Position numbers and translations under genes: made by a program. This document shows, one piece after another, positions 59,891-64,000 of a stretch of 64,000 nt of DNA. Origin of the DNA: WRMS01 sp038562165 (GTDB taxonomy: Bacteria > Bacillota > Peptococcia > DRI-13 > UBA5745); assembly GCA_038562165.1 (NCBI GenBank), contig JBCFAO010000018.1, forward strand, positions 5,115 to 69,114, given 5' to 3'. The notes under the pieces were generated by a model. The model searched no databases. It had not been told where the DNA came from and saw only the letters and a program-made list of their open reading frames with translations. How positions within the stretch are numbered: position 1 is the first letter of the stretch; each line of letters starts with the position of its first letter.

Positions 59891-60143
59891 TGTGCAAAAT
59901 TGCAGCTTTGTAGGGTCCATTCATAGTGTTTTGAGCAAAATTGCAGGTTTAGCGGTATTATAAATTCATCTTTTTCCTACATCAGGCTATATTTAGCGTA
60001 ATAATTAGGGAACATCCACTATTTTAAGGAAACAATGCACTTTAAACTTGAAATTTTGCTCAAAATGACCGAGCAGCAGATACAAACCTGCAATTTTGAG
60101 CAGCTAGCTATGGCTAACGATAACAAACCTGCAGTTTTGAGCA
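59891..60143. repeat. Repeat cluster C: five copies of the 21-bp element, two forward and three reverse
   Basis: Forward copies at 59891-59911 and 59932-59952 (41 bases apart). Reverse copies lie at 60042-60062, 60082-60102 and 60123-60143 (40 and 41 bases apart). The first forward spacer (TAGGGTCCATTCATAGTGTT) matches the corresponding spacer of cluster A (TAGTGTCCACTCACAGCGTT) at 15 of 20 bases, and the reverse spacers are again small hairpins (GCTAGC..GGCTAAC). A 90-bp centre separates the halves. Confidence 0.85.
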
Positions 60144-60172
60144 GTTTACCCGGTGAACAGCCGCTTATTTCC

Positions 60173-62311
60173 TTACTTCACGTCTACCAGGTCATTGCGG
60201 ACCCAGGCCTTCATGCCGTAGCTGAATTCGATATGGTACCAGTCTCCGCTTACCTCAATGATCTTAGCGGTTTCGCTGGGCAAAAGCAGACCCACCATAT
60301 CATAGGTAGTACCGGGGCCTTTGCGCAAATTGGCGTTGTTGCTGCCGGCTTTCAGGCTGACGCTTTTGCCGGTGACGCTTCCGGTGCCGGTACCCGTACC
60401 ACTACCGGTGCCTGTGCCGGAACCGCTGCCAGTTCCTGTACCTGTACCGGTACCCGTGCCGCTGCCGGAACCGGCGCCGCTACCCGTGCCCGAGCCGCTG
60501 CCTGCTACAGCTCCGGCCGCTCCGGCCTGAGCTGCCTGAATCTCCGCCACCGTAGGCATCTTGGCAATGGCGTCCGCCGTCATGGTGATGGTGATGGGGT
60601 CTTTGGCGCTGATGAATTCCACTTTTGCGCCGAAGCATTCGGAGGCAAAACGTACCGGCACCATGGTGCGGCTGTCTTTAATGATGGGGGCTTTGGCCAG
60701 AGTGACTACCGTATTATCCACCTTGGCCAGGGTGGATCCGGGCCATAAAACGATATTTCTGGTACCCAGAGTCAAGGTTACGGTGTTTTGATTGCCGTCA
60801 TAAACTACGTCCACACCCAGACCCTCGCTGACAAAACGCAAGGGCACCATAGTAAAGCCGTCGATGAGCTGAGGAGCCACATCGAGAATCACCGGCGTAT
60901 CGTCTTTGGATGCAATGGGATCATTGAGAGTGAGCTTGACTACCTTATCTCTGGTATCCTCCGGATTTACTTCCACATCGGAGGTGGTTTTGATCTCAAA
61001 GGATTTGGTGGTGATGGTTTTTGTGCCTTTCAGCGGCGTCATATCCATGAGATATACGGCGGCCGGCGGATTTTGAATACCGGCGGCGCTTGATACGATA
61101 ATGGTCATTTCCGTATTGACGGAGGCGCCGATGGGCAGGGTGAAAATCACTTCCCGCCTGGTGGGGTTAACCAAAACCCCGGAGCTCTGCTGGCCATTGA
61201 CGGTGATACTCTGTGCGGAAATAGAGCCGGGCAAAATGGTGCCGTTGGGGAAAGTCAGGGTAAAGCCCTGGACGGAATCCCCTTCCGTCAACTGAATGCC
61301 CCCTTTAGGGATAGTAAAGGTCCATTGGCCCAGAGCGCCGGTGCCATTAGGCGACACCTTCACGGTGGGATTCTTATCATCGAGGGGCATGTAAATCTCT
61401 TCAGAGGTCTTGCTCATATCGAAGGGGAAAGAGTCAATCACCTCTGTGTTTTTGGTGGTGCTGGCCCTAAGAATGGCGTTGGAGGTGTCCCTGCTGATGG
61501 TAATGCCGGAATTGGGAGCGATAATGATTTCAATAGGATAATTTTCCGGAAAATTCATGGTGGAAGAAAGAGGGATGATCATTTTTTGCCCTACCACCAC
61601 GGGATTGAGGCCATGCATCTGGATGCCGTTGATCGAGACGGTTTTTACGTCAATGGTCTGCGGCAAGCGAAAACCTATAGGGAAGTCCAGAATGATCTGG
61701 TCTACGCCGCCGATGAGCTGGCCGTTTTTATTGGTGGTGAAATTAACGGTGATCTGCTCCGCTTCATAGCCTTTAACCCGGCCCAGGCCAACGTGGGGCT
61801 TAGATATGCCGTCATTGGAAACGTATTCGGAAATAACAAACTTAGGAGAGGCAATGGGGGTAGTCTCCTTGGAGGTATATACGGAAAAGCTGTATTCTCC
61901 CATATCCTGAGGGTTTTTCATCATAGCGCCGGCCAGGTTGATGATCACCGTTTCGCCGCCATAAATAGTGGTGTTTTTCGGCAGCAAAATGCTCAGCAAA
62001 CCATTGGAATAATCTACGCCGCCGGAGACCTGGCCTTTGATATCCACATAGCCGGCCTGCCAACTGCCGGAATTAAACTTATACTCCGAAGGAAATCCGA
62101 TATGGACGGTATCGATACCGCCGCTTAAAATCTGGTTGGAGTTAAACGTAATCTGGTAACGGCTGTTTTCTCCTACCGTATTATTCTCCGGCTTGACCGT
62201 CACATTGGTCACGCTGGTCACGGCGGCGGTCTGAGCCAGACCCATAGCCGGCGCCAATGTACAGATTAAAAAGACGGCCAGCAGCACAACTGCCAGGGAC
62301 TTCTTTTTCAT
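60173..62311 (-). CDS. Secreted stalk-domain protein with C-terminal SH3 domain
   Basis: A 712-residue exported protein. The signal peptide (SLAVVLLAVFLICTLAP) ends near residue 26. Three or four repeated beta domains follow (about 35-430), each with segments like NQILSGGIDTVHIGFPSEY. A copper amine oxidase N-terminal-like pair (FTMVPLRFVSEGLGVDVVYD and RTMVPVRFASECFGAKVEF, 480-585 in parts) precedes a GSGTGTG linker (about 605-650) and a bacterial SH3 domain (ANLRKGPGTTYDMVGLL ... WVRNDLVDV). It is probably a cell-wall-bound surface protein. The linker and SH3 resemble those of the gene at 20020. An extended -10 promoter lies at 62355-62363. Confidence 0.85.
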   Translation of the reverse strand: MKKKSLAVVLLAVFLICTLAPAMGLAQTAAVTSVTNVTVKPENNTVGENSRYQITFNSNQILSGGIDTVHIGFPSEYKFNSGSWQAGYVDIKGQVSGGVDYSNGLLSILLPKNTTIYGGETVIINLAGAMMKNPQDMGEYSFSVYTSKETTPIASPKFVISEYVSNDGISKPHVGLGRVKGYEAEQITVNFTTNKNGQLIGGVDQIILDFPIGFRLPQTIDVKTVSINGIQMHGLNPVVVGQKMIIPLSSTMNFPENYPIEIIIAPNSGITISRDTSNAILRASTTKNTEVIDSFPFDMSKTSEEIYMPLDDKNPTVKVSPNGTGALGQWTFTIPKGGIQLTEGDSVQGFTLTFPNGTILPGSISAQSITVNGQQSSGVLVNPTRREVIFTLPIGASVNTEMTIIVSSAAGIQNPPAAVYLMDMTPLKGTKTITTKSFEIKTTSDVEVNPEDTRDKVVKLTLNDPIASKDDTPVILDVAPQLIDGFTMVPLRFVSEGLGVDVVYDGNQNTVTLTLGTRNIVLWPGSTLAKVDNTVVTLAKAPIIKDSRTMVPVRFASECFGAKVEFISAKDPITITMTADAIAKMPTVAEIQAAQAGAAGAVAGSGSGTGSGAGSGSGTGTGTGTGTGSGSGTGTGSGTGTGTGSVTGKSVSLKAGSNNANLRKGPGTTYDMVGLLLPSETAKIIEVSGDWYHIEFSYGMKAWVRNDLVDVK

Positions 62312-62354
62312 GCTGGATGCTCCTTTCCCATTGCCAATCTGGATTTTCTATTCG

Positions 62355-62363
62355 ATTATATCA
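62355..62363 (-). promoter_or_regulatory. Extended -10 promoter of the second stalk/SH3 gene
   Basis: TGATATAAT on the minus strand, 45 bases before the ATG; TTCAGG 18 bases upstream is a weak -35. Confidence 0.5.
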
Positions 62364-62450
62364 CATATGACGGAAATTCCTGAACAAAAGATCGGCCAAT
62401 CTCCATAAAAACGAGGATTTAATAAAAATTTTACAATTCTCAGCATCAAA

Positions 62451-62496
62451 ATAAGCCGCCCCTCTAATACTAATCGTATTAACCGGAACGGCTTAT
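62451..62496 (-). terminator. Terminator after spoVT
   Basis: ATAAGCCG / CGGCTTAT outer stem, with an inner AATAC/GTATT stem, followed by TTTTGA on the minus strand. Confidence 0.65.
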
Positions 62497-62553
62497 GTAT
62501 CTATCGGCGGATCTGGCGCTGCCGAAACATGCTTTGCTGCTTCAAAACTTGCT

Positions 62554-63111
62554 TTACTGCTCCATTTGTTTGGCTAAAAAGGCCGCCGCCGTCTCCACAA
62601 GACGGAGCTCAATATCGCTGAACTTGGCGCCTGCCTCTTGGCTGGCTAAGGCTACGGCGCCGATGGAATCGCCTTCGGCGATAATGGGAGCCAAAGCAAC
62701 GGCGCTATATTTGCTTTCCCGCTCGTCCCCTTCGCAAATAGCCGCCGCCAAGGCGGTGCCGGGCTGATTCTGCATTGTGGATCGCCGGTCGTTCATGACC
62801 TTTTCAATACCGCTGCCGATGGGTTTATTCAAAAACTCTTTTTTTGACGCACCGGCTACGGCGATGGTCTGATCCCGGTCGGCAATGATGGCGATATGTC
62901 CGGTAGCTTCATAAAGGGATTCTGCATATTCCTTGGAAAAATCCCCCAACTCGCCGATTAAGGAATATTTCTTAAGGATCACTTCTCCTTCCCGATCAAC
63001 AAAGATCTCTAATGGGTCCCCTTCCCGTATCCTTAGTGTACGGCGAATTTCTTTAGGAATAACGACCCGGCCCAGATCATCGATTCTTCTTACAATGCCG
63101 GTTGCTTTCAT
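62554..63111 (-). CDS. spoVT: Stage V sporulation regulator SpoVT
   Basis: A 185-residue SpoVT. The N-terminal AbrB-like swapped-hairpin domain (ATGIVRRIDDLGRVVIPKEIRRTLRI, in parts, residues 3-28) binds DNA and the C-terminal GAF domain (about 55-180) senses an unknown ligand. SpoVT tunes sigma-G-dependent genes in the forespore. AAGGAGG lies before the ATG and a sigma-G-like promoter precedes it. It is a second clear sporulation marker in this window. Confidence 0.95.
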   Translation of the reverse strand: MKATGIVRRIDDLGRVVIPKEIRRTLRIREGDPLEIFVDREGEVILKKYSLIGELGDFSKEYAESLYEATGHIAIIADRDQTIAVAGASKKEFLNKPIGSGIEKVMNDRRSTMQNQPGTALAAAICEGDERESKYSAVALAPIIAEGDSIGAVALASQEAGAKFSDIELRLVETAAAFLAKQMEQ

Positions 63112-63147
63112 CGAACTAATTCCTCCTTGCGCTGCATGGTCTACTGC

Positions 63148-63176
63148 TATTATTTGCGATCTGGGAAATTTTATTC
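63148..63176 (-). promoter_or_regulatory. Sigma-G-like promoter of spoVT
   Basis: GAATA, 17 bases, AATAATA on the minus strand, about 37 bases before the start. The -35 is consensus; the -10 differs by one base from CATAATA. B. subtilis spoVT is itself sigma-G dependent. Confidence 0.5.
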
Positions 63177-63204
63177 TTTTGCCGGCGGTTTTTTATTATA
63201 ACTC

Positions 63205-63873
63205 TTAGGTCTCCAAGACAAAAACTTCCTTGCCTCTTTGACATACGGGACAGCGCCAGTCTGCCGGCAATTCTTCAAAAGGTATCTCTCCGTCATAGAC
63301 GTAATGGCAAATCGAGCACACCCATTTGCCTTGCTTGGCCTGGCCCCCGCCGGGGCCTTCGCTGCCGGCTGCTGCTGCGGCATCCGACGGTTTTTTGGGG
63401 GCGCCGCCGGATTTCATTTTGCGGTAATCGGCATAGGTTATAGGTTCCTGCTGACCGGTGGTCTGACAGTTCTCCACCTCACAAATAAACAGATAATGAC
63501 TGCCTAAATCAATGGTCTGCTCAACCCGGCAGCTAAAACGGGCAATGGTTCCTTCCACTATATAAGGATTTCCCCGCTCATCTTTTTCAAAGGGTATACC
63601 AGCAAATTTTTCTTTTGTCCTGCCGCTTTGCATGCCGAAATGAGCTATTTTATCCAAAGGGCAATCCATAGACAAGACAGATACGGCCATGCTGCCTTTT
63701 TTGGTGATTAGCTCCGTAGTTAAATTGGTTTTTAACATGGTGGCAACCAGGCGGCCGGGCTCAGAGGTAGCTTGGGCGGCAGTATTGATAATGCAGCCGT
63801 TAAGCTGCCCCTCAAACTCTACGCCTACCACAAACAAACCGTAGGTTAATTTAAAAAAGGCCTTTTTATCCAA
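63205..63873 (-). CDS. Flavin reductase-rubredoxin fusion (high-molecular-weight rubredoxin type)
   Basis: A 222-residue protein. The N-terminal flavin-reductase-like domain (KLTYGLFVVGVEFEGQLNG, in parts, with INTAAQATSEPGRLVATML, residues 8-45) is joined through a Ser/Ala/Gly linker (about 155-175) to a rubredoxin with two metal sites, CSICHYVYDG (about 180) and CPVCQRGKE (about 208). The fusion corresponds to Hrb of acetogenic clostridia, which feeds electrons from NAD(P)H to flavodiiron proteins for oxygen or NO detoxification. No flavodiiron gene is in the window. AGGAGGGGG lies before the start. Confidence 0.9.
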   Translation of the reverse strand: MDKKAFFKLTYGLFVVGVEFEGQLNGCIINTAAQATSEPGRLVATMLKTNLTTELITKKGSMAVSVLSMDCPLDKIAHFGMQSGRTKEKFAGIPFEKDERGNPYIVEGTIARFSCRVEQTIDLGSHYLFICEVENCQTTGQQEPITYADYRKMKSGGAPKKPSDAAAAAGSEGPGGGQAKQGKWVCSICHYVYDGEIPFEELPADWRCPVCQRGKEVFVLET

Positions 63874-63899
63874 GAAACCCCCTCCTAGTATAATAATGT

Positions 63900-63918
63900 C
63901 ATAGCCTCTTCGGCTATG
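63900..63918. other. Small hairpin upstream of the rubredoxin fusion gene
   Basis: CATAGCC-TCTTC-GGCTATG about 30 bases before the start codon. The remaining bases to 64000 show no gene. Confidence 0.4.
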
Positions 63919-64000
63919 CAGGTTAACAAGTTGCTTGATGGCTTCCTGTAGACGCCAGACAGATTGTGAGGTAAACTTTCACGGATAGGATAAACAATGT

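Noticed and set aside
61325..62128. 267-residue plus-strand frame antisense to the stalk/SH3 gene
   Set aside because: Shadow frame opposite a protein with signal peptide and recognised domains.

Overview
The window comes from an endospore-forming member of the Bacillota, most likely an anaerobic clostridial or Peptococcaceae-like lineage of roughly balanced GC content. The evidence is bofA, spoVT and a sleB-ypeB germination pair, together with Firmicutes-type gene orders: dnaX/ebfC/recR/yaaL/bofA, dusB/greA/lysS, and csaB/murJ beside a TagO-like transferase. A flavin reductase-rubredoxin fusion fits an anaerobe. The genus cannot be fixed from sequence alone. Most genes lie on the minus strand, and I saw no rRNA, tRNA or canonical CRISPR array.

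Layout. 1-5.3 kb: partial DUF1848 gene, then (reading leftward) dnaX, a tyrosine phosphatase, an overlooked 53-codon gene, ebfC, recR, yaaL and bofA. 5.4-5.7 kb: a probable type I toxin-antitoxin locus. 5.8-12.7 kb: a secreted stalk-domain protein, then an RND efflux operon (adaptor, pump, TetR) with a clear promoter and operator. 12.9-16.7 kb: cardiolipin synthase, a repeat-containing membrane protein and a small secreted protein. 17-18 kb: about 1 kb of layered non-coding repeats. 18-30 kb: DUF6530 and GIY-YIG proteins, nitroreductase, SH3 protein, TagO-like transferase, murJ, csaB, DUF5693, lysS and greA. 30-44.6 kb: dusB, chromate transporters, a GGT-family enzyme, coaX, OPT transporter, folK/folB/folP interrupted by an AAA/DUF4143 gene, ftsH, tilS and an ATP-cone protein. 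44.7-51.4 kb: zinc-ribbon membrane protein, asd, glycerate kinase, an ABC importer and a YefM/RelE-type TA pair. 52-63.9 kb: glpX, fba, pyrG, argS, ypeB, sleB, a second stalk/SH3 protein, spoVT and the rubredoxin fusion.

The observations most worth following are these. (1) A roughly 41-bp-period repeat family occurs in three intergenic clusters with the same convergent arrangement. (2) The CTP synthase has lost both the nucleophilic Cys and the catalytic His of its glutaminase site. (3) A type I toxin-antitoxin locus shows mRNA 5'-3' complementarity and an antisense RNA with its own terminator. (4) A promoter module recurs, with an inverted repeat centred on the -35 box and a GAGGCGT-TATAAT core. 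(5) A membrane protein carries degenerate two-part repeats.
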